From the NCBI GenBank assembly GCA_913063265.1, contig CAJXZG010000001.1, positions 62,001-126,000 of the forward strand: a stretch of DNA of 64,000 nt, written 5' to 3'. How positions within the stretch are numbered: the first letter of the stretch is position 1; each line of letters begins with the position of its first letter. Shown one piece after another: positions 26,714 to 35,796 of the stretch. The translations under genes were made by a program, and so were the position numbers. A model generated the notes under the pieces. That model worked only from the letters and a program-made list of their open reading frames with translations. It did not search any database and was not told the DNA's origin. This DNA is from an uncultured Prolixibacteraceae bacterium. GTDB lineage: Bacteria > Bacteroidota > Bacteroidia > Bacteroidales > Prolixibacteraceae.

Positions 26714-27595
26714 ATGAACAATATTAACAGACTCGTAGAAAAAGCACTTTCTGAAAAATTCGGTGAAAAAGTAATTGTTTCTTCGTCAGGTTCAATTGGA
26801 GGAGGGTGTATAAACCATGCATCAAAAATCACAACAAATGTGGGTAGGTTCTTTTTAAAATGGAATTCTCATTGTGCCAGTGACATTTTTTTGCGGGAAG
26901 CAGAAAGTTTAAAAGAGTTAAAAAAGGCTGCTCAAAATCAATTGGCGGTACCCGAAGTTTTTGTGGCTAAGGAAGTAGATTCTTCTCCCGGGTTTTTGGT
27001 GATGGAATACCTTGATTCAAACAGTTCATTTACAAAAAGTGATGAACAGTTGGGTAGGGGTCTTGCTTTAATTCATAAATATCCAAACGATAAATTTGGT
27101 TTTTATAATGATAATTATTGTGGGGCAACAATTCAGAATAATCAATGGAAAAGCAACTGGGGGGAATTTTTTCGGGATAACAGATTAAAGTTTTTACTAA
27201 AATTAATCCAATCAGAAAGGCCCTTACCATCGAAAGAAATTGATGTTTATGATAGTTTACTGGAGCAAATACCTTCTTTAATTCCTCAAGAATCCAAAAT
27301 AAGTTTAATACATGGTGATTTATGGTCGGGTAATTTTATGAATACAATAAATGGTCCTGCATTAATCGATCCTGCATCTTACTATGCCGATCGTGAAATG
27401 GAATTTGGAATAATTACTATGTTTGGCGGCTTTTCCAATCGTTTTTTTTCAGCTTATAACGAGGTGTTTCCATTACCTTCAGAATGGAGAGAACGAAATA
27501 AGCTGTACCAGTTATTCCATGTTTTAAATCACTATTATCTTTTTGGAGGAGGTTATCGGCAACAGGCACTAAGGATTGCAGAATCTTATTTGTAA
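26714..27595 (+). CDS. Fructosamine kinase-family protein
   Basis: A 293-residue protein from the ATG at 26714; an earlier in-frame ATG at 26648 would run through the terminator hairpin and adds an unlikely N-terminus. The fold is that of fructosamine-3-kinase/aminoglycoside phosphotransferase: SSGSIGGGCINHASKI (nucleotide loop), FLKW with the ATP-binding Lys, then LIHGDLWSGN (catalytic Asp and Asn) and LIDPASYYADREMEF (metal-binding Asp). Bacterial members phosphorylate sugar-amine adducts such as fructosamines or ribulosamines, which repairs glycated proteins. The next gene, an aminotransferase, follows after 47 bases. Confidence 0.9.
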   Translation: MNNINRLVEKALSEKFGEKVIVSSSGSIGGGCINHASKITTNVGRFFLKWNSHCASDIFLREAESLKELKKAAQNQLAVPEVFVAKEVDSSPGFLVMEYLDSNSSFTKSDEQLGRGLALIHKYPNDKFGFYNDNYCGATIQNNQWKSNWGEFFRDNRLKFLLKLIQSERPLPSKEIDVYDSLLEQIPSLIPQESKISLIHGDLWSGNFMNTINGPALIDPASYYADREMEFGIITMFGGFSNRFFSAYNEVFPLPSEWRERNKLYQLFHVLNHYYLFGGGYRQQALRIAESYL

Positions 27596-27642
27596 TTTTT
27601 AAAATAATTATAAGGTAAAAACCGCCATTCTGATTAATTTTA

Positions 27643-28818
27643 ATGTTTCAACCAAAAGCTAATCTGATGATAATTCAAAAAGCCAAAGAAATAAAGCCAT
27701 TTATTGTAATGGAAGTGCTTGAAAAAGCGGCTGAGATGGAAAGTCGGGGGATAGATGTAATTCACATGGAAGTTGGTGAGCCCGATTTTGACGTTCCTGT
27801 TTGTGTTTCAGAAGCGGTAGAACAAGCTTTTAAGGAGGGAAGGACACATTATACTCATAGTATGGGTGATCCTGAATTAAGGGAAGAAATTGCCAACAGA
27901 TATCTTAAAGATTATGGTGTTAAGGTTTCACCCAATCAAATTATTGTAACGTCAGGAAGTTCTCCTGCAATATTATTAACTCTTGGTGTTTTATGCGATT
28001 GCGAAGATGAAGTTATCATCTCTGATCCGGGATATGCATGTTATCAGAATTTTATTCGTTTTGTAAATGCCAAACCAGTTAAGGTTCCGGTTTATGAAGA
28101 GGATGGTTTTCAGTACAGGCCTGAAGAAATAGCTAATAGAATTACAGCAAAGACTAAAGCTATTATGATAAACAGTCCGATGAATCCTACAGGAAATATT
28201 TTATCAAGTCAAGTAATGAAGGAGCTTACTCAATTTAATATTCCAATTATCTCTGACGAAATATATCATGGATTGGTTTATGTAAAAAGGGCACATTCTA
28301 TATTGGAGTTTTCTGAAAATGCTTTTGTTTTAAATGGATTTTCTAAATTATACGCTATGACCGGCCTTAGATTAGGTTATGTTATTGCACCTGAAGAATG
28401 TGTTCGGCCGATGCAAAAGTTACAACAAAACCTTTTTATTTGTGCCGGCTCAACTGCACAGCGGGCAGGTATTGCTGCACTTCGGTTGGCAGGTGAGGAT
28501 GTTAAAAGAATGAGAATTACCTATGACGAACGTAGAAAGTATTTAATAAAACGCTTAACGCAACTGGGATTTAAAATAAAAGTTCCGCCAACCGGGGCCT
28601 TTTATATATTTGTAAATACCAAACACTTATCATCCGATAGTTACAAATTAGCATTTGATATTCTGGAAAAAGCACATTTGGGTGTAACCCCGGGAACCGA
28701 TTTTGGAGAAAACGGGGAAGGTTTTATTCGTTTTTCGTATGCTAATTCCTTGGATAATATTAAGGAAGGAATGAACCGTTTGGAAAATTACTTAAATCAA
28801 ACTTTATTTCCTGTATAA
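27643..28818 (+). CDS. Class I/II PLP-dependent aminotransferase
   Basis: A 391-residue fold-type I enzyme of normal length. The N-terminal HMEVGEPDFDVP, TSGSSPAILLTLGV, the NSPMNPTGN loop, SDEIYHGLVY and the PLP-binding Lys235 in NGFSKLYAMTGLRLGY are all in place, and RFSYANS carries the C-terminal substrate Arg. It should transfer an amino group between an amino acid and a 2-oxo acid, near the aspartate/aromatic group; the specificity is not clear. The second ATG (MIIQKAKEIKP, at 27667) is also a possible start. Confidence 0.92.
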   Translation: MFQPKANLMIIQKAKEIKPFIVMEVLEKAAEMESRGIDVIHMEVGEPDFDVPVCVSEAVEQAFKEGRTHYTHSMGDPELREEIANRYLKDYGVKVSPNQIIVTSGSSPAILLTLGVLCDCEDEVIISDPGYACYQNFIRFVNAKPVKVPVYEEDGFQYRPEEIANRITAKTKAIMINSPMNPTGNILSSQVMKELTQFNIPIISDEIYHGLVYVKRAHSILEFSENAFVLNGFSKLYAMTGLRLGYVIAPEECVRPMQKLQQNLFICAGSTAQRAGIAALRLAGEDVKRMRITYDERRKYLIKRLTQLGFKIKVPPTGAFYIFVNTKHLSSDSYKLAFDILEKAHLGVTPGTDFGENGEGFIRFSYANSLDNIKEGMNRLENYLNQTLFPV

Positions 28819-29156
28819 CTATTATTACACTTACAGAATCGCAGCCGGAATATATTGTTAACTTCTCTTTTTTTATTCCTATATAAAAACATTCATTTTT
28901 TTAGAATTTTTTTATTTTTTTTCCTGTAAGTAAAAAGAGATTTTAAAAATCAAATTCTTAGTTAAAATGAACCTTCGAATTTCAATTAATTACTACCTGA
29001 ATCAGGAAAGTGATTTTTTATCATCTGCAATACTTTTATGAAAATCTTAAGTTGTTATTTAACAGTTTTTTATGTAAAACATATTTCTACTTTCGCCGTC
29101 GTTAATTACAATTGAGAAACAGAAAACAAATTTTTAAAATCTAAAATTTTTAAGTT
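28819..29156. other. AT-rich intergenic region, nothing recognised
   Basis: 338 bases with long T and A runs. TACTTTCG at 29088-29095 resembles a -7 box with one mismatch and lies 61 bases before the next ATG. No RNA gene or hairpin of note is visible. Confidence 0.4.
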
Positions 29157-29627
29157 ATGAGCAAATTAAATGGCACACTAACAATTTTTGTTTGTATAAT
29201 TTTAGTTTCAACATCGGTTTTTGCAACCAACACAAGAAAAGAATTCAGGGAATTCGAAATTACATCGGTTAATGATATAATTGTTGGTAAGAGTGTTGAA
29301 GCAATCTGGACAGTTGGTTACGGTGAAAATGAAAAACCGGTAACAGTGGTAAAAAGAAAAACCATCGAAGGACCAGAGTACATAGTGTATTCTAAACACT
29401 TTGAAGTAAGTTATGGCATAACTTCAAAAGGATTCGGAACTAAAGAAGTCAGAAATTCATGGAGTAATGTTCCTAAAAAGATTAACAGAGCAGTGATAAG
29501 CAGAAAAGAATTTAATAAGCAAAGGGTAATTACAACCAACAAAGTTGATGACGAAACAGCTTTGGGATTAATTGCAAGTTACCTGCCTTTTCTCATTAAC
29601 GATGGCTATACGCATTTACTAAACTAG
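29157..29627 (+). CDS. Small secreted protein of unknown function
   Basis: A 156-residue protein with a signal peptide (LTIFVCIILVSTSVFATN). The mature part of about 133 residues has no Cys, is basic, and contains WTVGYGENEKPVTVVKRK and later WSNVPKKINRAVISRKEF. It resembles no family I know. It probably stays in the periplasm or is surface-exposed. A strong terminator follows, so it is a single-gene unit with a long AT-rich leader region. Confidence 0.7.
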   Translation: MSKLNGTLTIFVCIILVSTSVFATNTRKEFREFEITSVNDIIVGKSVEAIWTVGYGENEKPVTVVKRKTIEGPEYIVYSKHFEVSYGITSKGFGTKEVRNSWSNVPKKINRAVISRKEFNKQRVITTNKVDDETALGLIASYLPFLINDGYTHLLN

Positions 29628-29652
29628 ATTTTTATAACCTGATTTTTTAAAG

Positions 29653-29678
29653 AACCGTGGCATTGTCACGGTTTTTTT
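29653..29678 (+). terminator. Rho-independent terminator
   Basis: AACCGTG (29653-29659), a 7-base loop, CACGGTT (29667-29673) and a T run to 29678. The T run touches the stop codon of the convergent small gene, so the two 3' ends share this hairpin. Confidence 0.85.
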
Positions 29679-29859
29679 ATATACATCCGCAAACAAATCC
29701 TTCGGCCAGACTATCAAGTAATTCCTTTACTTTTAATTTTTCTTTGTTGCTTCCATTACAATTTTGGCAAACATGTAAATTTACTTCAGGATTTAATCTT
29801 AATAATTCTGCAGAAAATTCTAATTCACAAACAAAGCATTGTTTTTTTGCCTTTGACAT
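29677..29859 (-). CDS. Small Cys-pair (zinc-ribbon-like) protein, 60 aa
   Basis: The ATG at 29859 opens a 60-residue protein (MSKAKKQCFVCELEF...); a TTG 18 bases upstream is less likely. Three CXXC-like pairs are visible: CFVC, CQNC and the terminal CGCI. The order CXXC, about 23 residues, CXXC is that of a zinc ribbon, and the tail KVKELLDSLAEGFVCGCI looks strongly constrained. Similar 60-residue proteins with the same tail seem common in Bacteroidales genomes, but I know of no assigned function. Convergent with the secreted protein. Confidence 0.7.
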   Translation of the reverse strand: MSKAKKQCFVCELEFSAELLRLNPEVNLHVCQNCNGSNKEKLKVKELLDSLAEGFVCGCI

Positions 29860-30191
29860 TTTAAAATTTTTTAACAAAAGTAAGAATTTCAGAATAAGCT
29901 TTTGGAATGAACTGTTGAATTATAAATTATAAGTAAAAAATTCGTTCAGTTTAATCCGAAAAACAGTTCATACTGAACAAAATAATCAGCAAATGATAAA
30001 TATAGAAATTCAACTCTCCTTATAAATGCTGGGATTCAGGAATACTTATTTAGATTTTTTTTAAATTTCAAAAAACTCGAAAATTTCCATTAAAAAAACA
30101 GATCATCTATCTGATCCTTTAATATTTTTCGTATGTTTGACAGCCTAAATCAGCAACAAAAATTAAGTTCGCTTAAAATAATTTAACAGAT
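29860..30191. promoter_or_regulatory. Control region of the glycan locus
   Basis: 332 bases before the first FAS1 gene. TATGTTTG at 30132-30139 matches the -7 consensus, 52 bases before the ATG; no good -33 TTG is seen. Half-sites of the type TGAAC/GTTCA occur four times: 29908-29912, 29944-29948, 29966-29970 and 29974-29978; the last two form an inverted pair 3 bases apart. CAGAT/ATCTG (30099-30113) is a short hairpin close to the promoter. No regulator gene is present in the locus as seen. Confidence 0.45.
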
Positions 30192-32501
30192 ATGACCAAG
30201 ATCAAACCATTACTAATGTTTGTACTATTATTATTAATAATATATAGTTGCAAACAGGAACAGGACATATACAAAAGGCCAGAGTGGTTGGCGGGTAAAG
30301 TATATACTCAGGTAAAATCAACACCTGAGCTCTCAACTTTTGCCCAGTGTATAGAATTAACTGGCTACGATCAAATTCTTGATGTTTCTGGTAGTTATAC
30401 AGTTTTTGCGCCCACAGATAATGCTTTTAAATTGTATTTCGAAACAAATCCAAATTACAATTCAGTTGAGGATATTCCTCCTTCGGTTTTGGAAGAATTG
30501 GTTAAGTATCATATCGTTCAGAACCCATGGAGTAAGGATCAACTTCGAACTTTGGATGTTTATGGATGGATTGATACCTTATCAACAGATAACAACAAAC
30601 CAAGGGGATTTAAACGTGAAACACTTTTATTAAACGACGACCGAAAATATGGTATAAAAAGTGTTAAAGAGGGGAATGATTCAAAATTTGTTATTGTTGA
30701 TACTTTAACCACAAGTAAAACAAGAAAAGTAGTTACTGATTCCAGAAAGTATGTTCCCATTTTTTACAAGGAGTACTTTAATATCTACGATTTGAATTTT
30801 GGAGATTTTGAATTTTATTTTGACCGTCCGTTTTTGAATCCTGAAGATATTTATTTTGCCGGTGCGAGGATAACCAGTGAAGAGATTCCGGCAGAAAATG
30901 GTTTTGTTTATTCAATTGACAGGGTAGTTGAGCCGCTTGAAAATGCGGCACAAATCATTGAAAACAATTCTGGCTTTAATGATTATACTGATTTTCTGGA
31001 TGTTTTAAATCAGTTTCCTGATTTTGAATACAATCGGGAAAAAACATTGGATCAACCTGGTGCCGAAGAAGGTTTGGATGTAGATTCACTGTTCAACCTG
31101 ACTTATCCGGAATTAACTTTTGATTTTGGACAGGAAAGAACATCACCACCTTCGGGAACCTATGGATTACCAAGTAATGTAACAATCCGTTACCACCATG
31201 GATTAATGGCTCCAACGAATGAAGCATTTGAAACTTTTATTAACGAGTATATCAAAATTCCAAATGGTTGGGGAACCCTTGAAGGTGCACCGGAGAATAT
31301 TAAAAGGATAATTGCAAATACCTATATGTCGGTAAATACAATTTATCCAACTGATTTTAATACAGGATTTTATAACGGTGAATTGGATGTTGTTAAACTA
31401 AATGAAGCTGATATTGTTGAGAAAAAGTTTGGCAGTAACAGTACTTTTCTTGGTTTGAGAAATGCAGTTGTACCACGGGCTTTTAAAAGTGTAACCGGTC
31501 CTGTTTATCTGCAACGAGGTTATACAAAGGTAATGCTTGCAATTGAACAATCAGGGCTGTTATCGGCGTTAAAAAGAGATACGGAAGAGTACATGTTCTT
31601 TGTGGAAAACGATGCAAACAGCTCGCAGGACTCTTCTTTAATCTATAACGCTGCTACGGAAAATTTCTCAGTATTCCTGGTTTCTCCTGGTTCTTTTCAG
31701 GAGTATGTTTTAAGTATAAACGACTTACGAACTTTATTATTAAACCAGGTAGCAACTGCCAAAGCTGAAGGAATAGCAAGAAAAGAGTTTATTCCAAACC
31801 TTGCAGGAAACATAATTATTGTAAATAATGTTACAGGTGAATACTCTGGAACCGGGCCAACAACAAAAGGATACCGAGGCATAGAAGTTGAACCTGAGTT
31901 TCCAAGGGTACTTAGTGATGTTGTTGATAACGGAATTACTTACGATGTTCAAAACTGGTTTAGTTATTCAAGTCCTTCACTATTCAGCAAAATTTCAACA
32001 AGTTATCCGATGTTCCATTCTTTATTAAGAAAGGCCGGTTTAACAAACGATAAAGAATATCGCTATACGTTTATTACGGATAACGATTTTTATACTGTGT
32101 TTTTACCAGGCGATGATGCCATTACTGAAGCCGGACTTGCAGATTTACCGGTAGATGAATTAAGAAATGTTCTTCTGTTTCATTTCGTTCAGGGTGATAT
32201 GATTTTCACAGATGGGAAAAAACAACAGGCCTATTACGAAACTGCCAGAATAGACGAAAGATCAACCCAATATACTACTGTATTTACTTCAATGTATATC
32301 AAGCCCGGACTTGATATGATTCAAATTCCCAGAAAGGATGGAAGCAGTTATGTTGAGTTTGAAGAAGCGGATGAAACAACCAATATTTTAACCGGGGTAA
32401 CCGGAGGTACTGGTCAGGAAGTTTTCCCAATCATGTACAATAATGGTGTCATTCACGAGATAGATAAAGTATTAAATGTTGAAGAATTGGACATTAGGTA
32501 A
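30192..32501 (+). CDS. FAS1 (fasciclin) lipoprotein, four FAS1-like domains
   Basis: A 769-residue lipoprotein (LLLLIIYSCKQ, Cys about residue 20). FAS1-like domains lie at about 35-248, 252-430, 440-590 and 605-765. The H1 motif reads YTVFAPTDNAF in the first and YTVFLPGDDAI in the last; the closing H2-type strands read GFVYSIDRVVEPL and GVIHEIDKVLNV. FAS1 domains mediate adhesion or carbohydrate-linked binding in other organisms. Here the gene leads a SusC/SusD operon (40 to 50 bases before SusC), so a surface glycan-binding role is likely, taking the place of SusE/SusF. That role is inference. Confidence 0.88.
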   Translation: MTKIKPLLMFVLLLLIIYSCKQEQDIYKRPEWLAGKVYTQVKSTPELSTFAQCIELTGYDQILDVSGSYTVFAPTDNAFKLYFETNPNYNSVEDIPPSVLEELVKYHIVQNPWSKDQLRTLDVYGWIDTLSTDNNKPRGFKRETLLLNDDRKYGIKSVKEGNDSKFVIVDTLTTSKTRKVVTDSRKYVPIFYKEYFNIYDLNFGDFEFYFDRPFLNPEDIYFAGARITSEEIPAENGFVYSIDRVVEPLENAAQIIENNSGFNDYTDFLDVLNQFPDFEYNREKTLDQPGAEEGLDVDSLFNLTYPELTFDFGQERTSPPSGTYGLPSNVTIRYHHGLMAPTNEAFETFINEYIKIPNGWGTLEGAPENIKRIIANTYMSVNTIYPTDFNTGFYNGELDVVKLNEADIVEKKFGSNSTFLGLRNAVVPRAFKSVTGPVYLQRGYTKVMLAIEQSGLLSALKRDTEEYMFFVENDANSSQDSSLIYNAATENFSVFLVSPGSFQEYVLSINDLRTLLLNQVATAKAEGIARKEFIPNLAGNIIIVNNVTGEYSGTGPTTKGYRGIEVEPEFPRVLSDVVDNGITYDVQNWFSYSSPSLFSKISTSYPMFHSLLRKAGLTNDKEYRYTFITDNDFYTVFLPGDDAITEAGLADLPVDELRNVLLFHFVQGDMIFTDGKKQQAYYETARIDERSTQYTTVFTSMYIKPGLDMIQIPRKDGSSYVEFEEADETTNILTGVTGGTGQEVFPIMYNNGVIHEIDKVLNVEELDIR

Positions 32502-32550
32502 AAGCTTAGATCAATTTTCATAAAAATTAAACCAAAGGTTTGTGAATAAG

Positions 32551-35500
32551 ATGAAAAAAATCAAATCAGCCATATTTCTAGCTCTAGCACTGTTTTCCAT
32601 AACTACTGTTTTTGCTCAGGAAAAAACAATTATCAGGGGACGTGTTATCGATGCAATGGATAAATCTACGATTATCGGAGCTAACGTAGTGGAATATGAC
32701 AAAGACAATCGTGTTATTAACGGAACGATTACCAATGTAAACGGTGACTTTGTTTTAACAATGAAGGACCCTTCTAACATTGTAAAAGTTAGTGTAATCG
32801 GTTATAAGGCTACGGAAATTACCGTGGATCCATCAAAGGCAATTATGGTGGAGCTAGCTTCCGACGATGTTGCAATTGGAGAGGTAAAAGTAACCGCCGA
32901 AGCAAGAACTACAGGTGGATTAACTAACATTGCAGATCGTGATAAAGCCGGTGCAAGTGTAAGAATCGACCTGATGGAAATGCAGGATGCAGGTATTACC
33001 TCTGCAGCTGATGCACTTCAGGGTAAAATTAGTGGACTGGATATTATCAGTGCATCAGGTGACCCGGGATCGGGCTCGCAGCTTGTTATACGTGGTTTAA
33101 GTTCAATGGGTAACAACCAGCCTTTAATTGTTATTGATGGTATCCCTCAGTTTAAAGTTCAACAGGGAAGTATTGATTTAACGTCCGCCGACAGTGAAGA
33201 TATCAGTAACCTTATCAATATTGCACTTCAGGATATAAAATCAATCGAGGTATTAAAAGATGCGGCGTCAACGGCAATTTACGGTTCGCGTGGTGCCGAT
33301 GGTGTATTATTAATTGAAACCCATAAAGGTAGAATGGGTAAAGTACAATTCGATTTCCAGTATAAAAACAACAATAACTTCCAACCACCAGCAATTCCTA
33401 TGCTTAATGGTGATGAATACATTATGTTGCAGTTAGAGCAGTGGCACAATGCTTACGGTGTTTTTAACATGGATCCGGAAATTGCCTATGACCAGGACTA
33501 TGACCAGTTTCACAATTATTCAGCAAATACCGATTGGTTAAAAGAAATTACACAGGATGGAGTATCACACGACTACTATTTTAGTGTTTCAGGGGGTGGA
33601 GAAAAAACAAGATATTTTACTTCCTTTGGTTATCTAGATGAAGGAGGTACAACAATTAATACGGGCTATCAGCGGTTTTCTTCTCGTGTAAACCTCGACT
33701 ATTTCCTATCAAGAAATCTTCAGTTTCAGGTTAAATTTAACTATACATCAAGTTTAAGAGAAAGAAACCTTGAACTTCAGGGTAGTCACTGGAAAAGGAG
33801 AAATATCAGGGAGATGGCATACATTAAGTCTCCAAATATGAGTATTTATGAGCACGATTCGGAAGGAAATCTTACCGGCGAATATTTTACTCCAATTCAA
33901 AGTTATCAGGGTGACGGAATTACCTATTTTAACCCGGTTGCTGTTGCTGAACTGGGAAGGAGAGATGAGAACTTTAATAAACTCGAAAATTCGTTTATGC
34001 TGCAGTATCGTTTAAATGACATTATAACATTTCGTACAACGGTGTCGTTTCAGTATGGTGGTAATAAGAACAAGAGTTTCCTTCCATACAATGCCATTGG
34101 TGCTGATTGGATAGCATGGGATATAAATATGGCAGAAGAAAGCAATTCGCTTAATCAAAGCATTCAGTCTGAAACTTCAATGTTGTTTGGCTCTCCATTT
34201 AGAAACGAAGATCATGAAATGTCGGGAATGTTAACCTGGCAAACTGATGCAGCAAGCAGCGAATGGATGCATTTGCAGGGTAATAAAATTCCAAGTACAG
34301 ATATTCAGGATCCTGCAGTTGATGCAGGCAGAGGTTGGATTGGTACAGGTTCAAGCGAGAACCGTTTGTTAAGTGGTAAAGCAAACGTAAATTATAAGTA
34401 TAAGGACAGATACCTGTTTCAATCTAACTTAAGTTATGATGCCCACTCCTCATTTGGTTCAAATAACAGATGGGGTGCATTCTATGGTCTTTTTGCAGGT
34501 TGGCGTTTTTCAAGCGAGCCCTGGTTAAATTCATGGACATGGCTTGGCGAAAGTATGTTAAGGGTTAGCTATGGTGTTTCAGGTAGGCAGCCCAGCGATG
34601 TTTATGCACGTTTTGCTACTTACGAATCAACAGGTAGTGGTGCTTATATCCTGAATCCGGCAATTGCACCTACCAGCGTTCAGTTAAATAATTTGCGCTG
34701 GGAGACCATTTCATCATGGGATATTGGTGGAGAATTAAGTTTGTTTAAAGACAGGTTCTACCTGGAAGGTGATATCTATGAGAAAGTCACATCTGACATA
34801 TTATTTGATAGGTATGACATTCCATATTCTTCGGGATTTAGTCAACTGAGATATCTTAATGCCGGAGAGATGAAAAACTATGGTTGGGAATTAATGGCCG
34901 ATGGTAAAGTAGTTATGACCAAAGACTGGTTGTGGTCGTTAAATTTTAACGTTTCGCAAAACATCAACTCTTTTAGCAAATTACCGGAAAACTTTAATAC
35001 TGAACGTTCAACTTCAATCAGTAATAACCAATATCCGCGAAGGGTAGTTGAAGGAGAACCTATTGGATCATTCTTTGGATTCCGTTATCTGGGTGTTTAT
35101 TCTACAGATGCCGAAGCAGTAGCAAAAGATGCTGATGGAAATATTCTGTATGATGCAGAAGGAACACCAATTCCTATGAGATATACAGACAGTTACGTTT
35201 TTAAAGGTGGTGATCCGATTTATGAAGATGTTAACAAAGATGGAAAAATTGATATTAACGATGTGGTTTATATTGGTGACTCGAACCCGAATTTTATTGG
35301 AGGTTTTGGTTCAACACTAAAATATAAAAACTGGAACTTCTCAATGTCGTTTCACTACAGGTTAGGTTTTGATATTATTAACGGAATTGCCATGCAAACG
35401 CAGGGTATGAGAAACAAGGACAATCAAAGTAAAGCAGTATTAAATCGCTGGAGAAAACAGGGAGATGATTACGAAGGTATGCTTCCACGTGCTTACATGT

Positions 35501-35790
35501 GGCACCCTGCCAGTAACCTTGGTTCAGACAGATATGTTGAGCAAGGAGATTATCTGCGTTTAAATAATATTAAACTTTCGTACATGTTAAGTCAGGAATT
35601 GTGCAGAAAAATTGGTGTTAGAAAAGCCAATATTGCAGTTAGTGCACGTAAACTGATAACATGGACAAATTATACCGGTCAGGATCCGGAAGTTGGACAG
35701 AATGCCAGTGACCCGTTCTGGATTGGAGTGGATTATGCAAGAACTCCTCCTCCAAAGGTAATTACATTTAGTATTGGTGTCGGATTCTAA
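32551..35790 (+). CDS. SusC/RagA-family TonB-linked outer-membrane importer (1)
   Basis: Read from the ATG at 32551 (a GTG three codons earlier is in frame). About 1079 residues. Signal peptide (ending TTVFAQ), carboxypeptidase-regulatory-like domain (about 25-108, IIRGRVIDAMDKSTIIGANV), a TonB-box region (GEVKVTAEA), a plug (about 120-235, with LQGKISGLDIISASGDPGSGSQLVIRGL broken by the SusC-type SMGNNQPLIVIDGIP) and the barrel. SusC proteins import oligosaccharides with a SusD lid using TonB energy. The SusD gene follows after 6 bases. Confidence 0.95.
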   Translation: MKKIKSAIFLALALFSITTVFAQEKTIIRGRVIDAMDKSTIIGANVVEYDKDNRVINGTITNVNGDFVLTMKDPSNIVKVSVIGYKATEITVDPSKAIMVELASDDVAIGEVKVTAEARTTGGLTNIADRDKAGASVRIDLMEMQDAGITSAADALQGKISGLDIISASGDPGSGSQLVIRGLSSMGNNQPLIVIDGIPQFKVQQGSIDLTSADSEDISNLINIALQDIKSIEVLKDAASTAIYGSRGADGVLLIETHKGRMGKVQFDFQYKNNNNFQPPAIPMLNGDEYIMLQLEQWHNAYGVFNMDPEIAYDQDYDQFHNYSANTDWLKEITQDGVSHDYYFSVSGGGEKTRYFTSFGYLDEGGTTINTGYQRFSSRVNLDYFLSRNLQFQVKFNYTSSLRERNLELQGSHWKRRNIREMAYIKSPNMSIYEHDSEGNLTGEYFTPIQSYQGDGITYFNPVAVAELGRRDENFNKLENSFMLQYRLNDIITFRTTVSFQYGGNKNKSFLPYNAIGADWIAWDINMAEESNSLNQSIQSETSMLFGSPFRNEDHEMSGMLTWQTDAASSEWMHLQGNKIPSTDIQDPAVDAGRGWIGTGSSENRLLSGKANVNYKYKDRYLFQSNLSYDAHSSFGSNNRWGAFYGLFAGWRFSSEPWLNSWTWLGESMLRVSYGVSGRQPSDVYARFATYESTGSGAYILNPAIAPTSVQLNNLRWETISSWDIGGELSLFKDRFYLEGDIYEKVTSDILFDRYDIPYSSGFSQLRYLNAGEMKNYGWELMADGKVVMTKDWLWSLNFNVSQNINSFSKLPENFNTERSTSISNNQYPRRVVEGEPIGSFFGFRYLGVYSTDAEAVAKDADGNILYDAEGTPIPMRYTDSYVFKGGDPIYEDVNKDGKIDINDVVYIGDSNPNFIGGFGSTLKYKNWNFSMSFHYRLGFDIINGIAMQTQGMRNKDNQSKAVLNRWRKQGDDYEGMLPRAYMWHPASNLGSDRYVEQGDYLRLNNIKLSYMLSQELCRKIGVRKANIAVSARKLITWTNYTGQDPEVGQNASDPFWIGVDYARTPPPKVITFSIGVGF

Positions 35791-35796
35791 AAAATT

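Noticed and set aside
35153-35290. Calcium-binding-like DxNxDGxID stretch (VNKDGKIDINDV) in the first SusC
   Set aside because: This EF-hand/dockerin-like loop is a normal extracellular loop of SusC proteins, so it is not a separate domain or a cellulosome signal.
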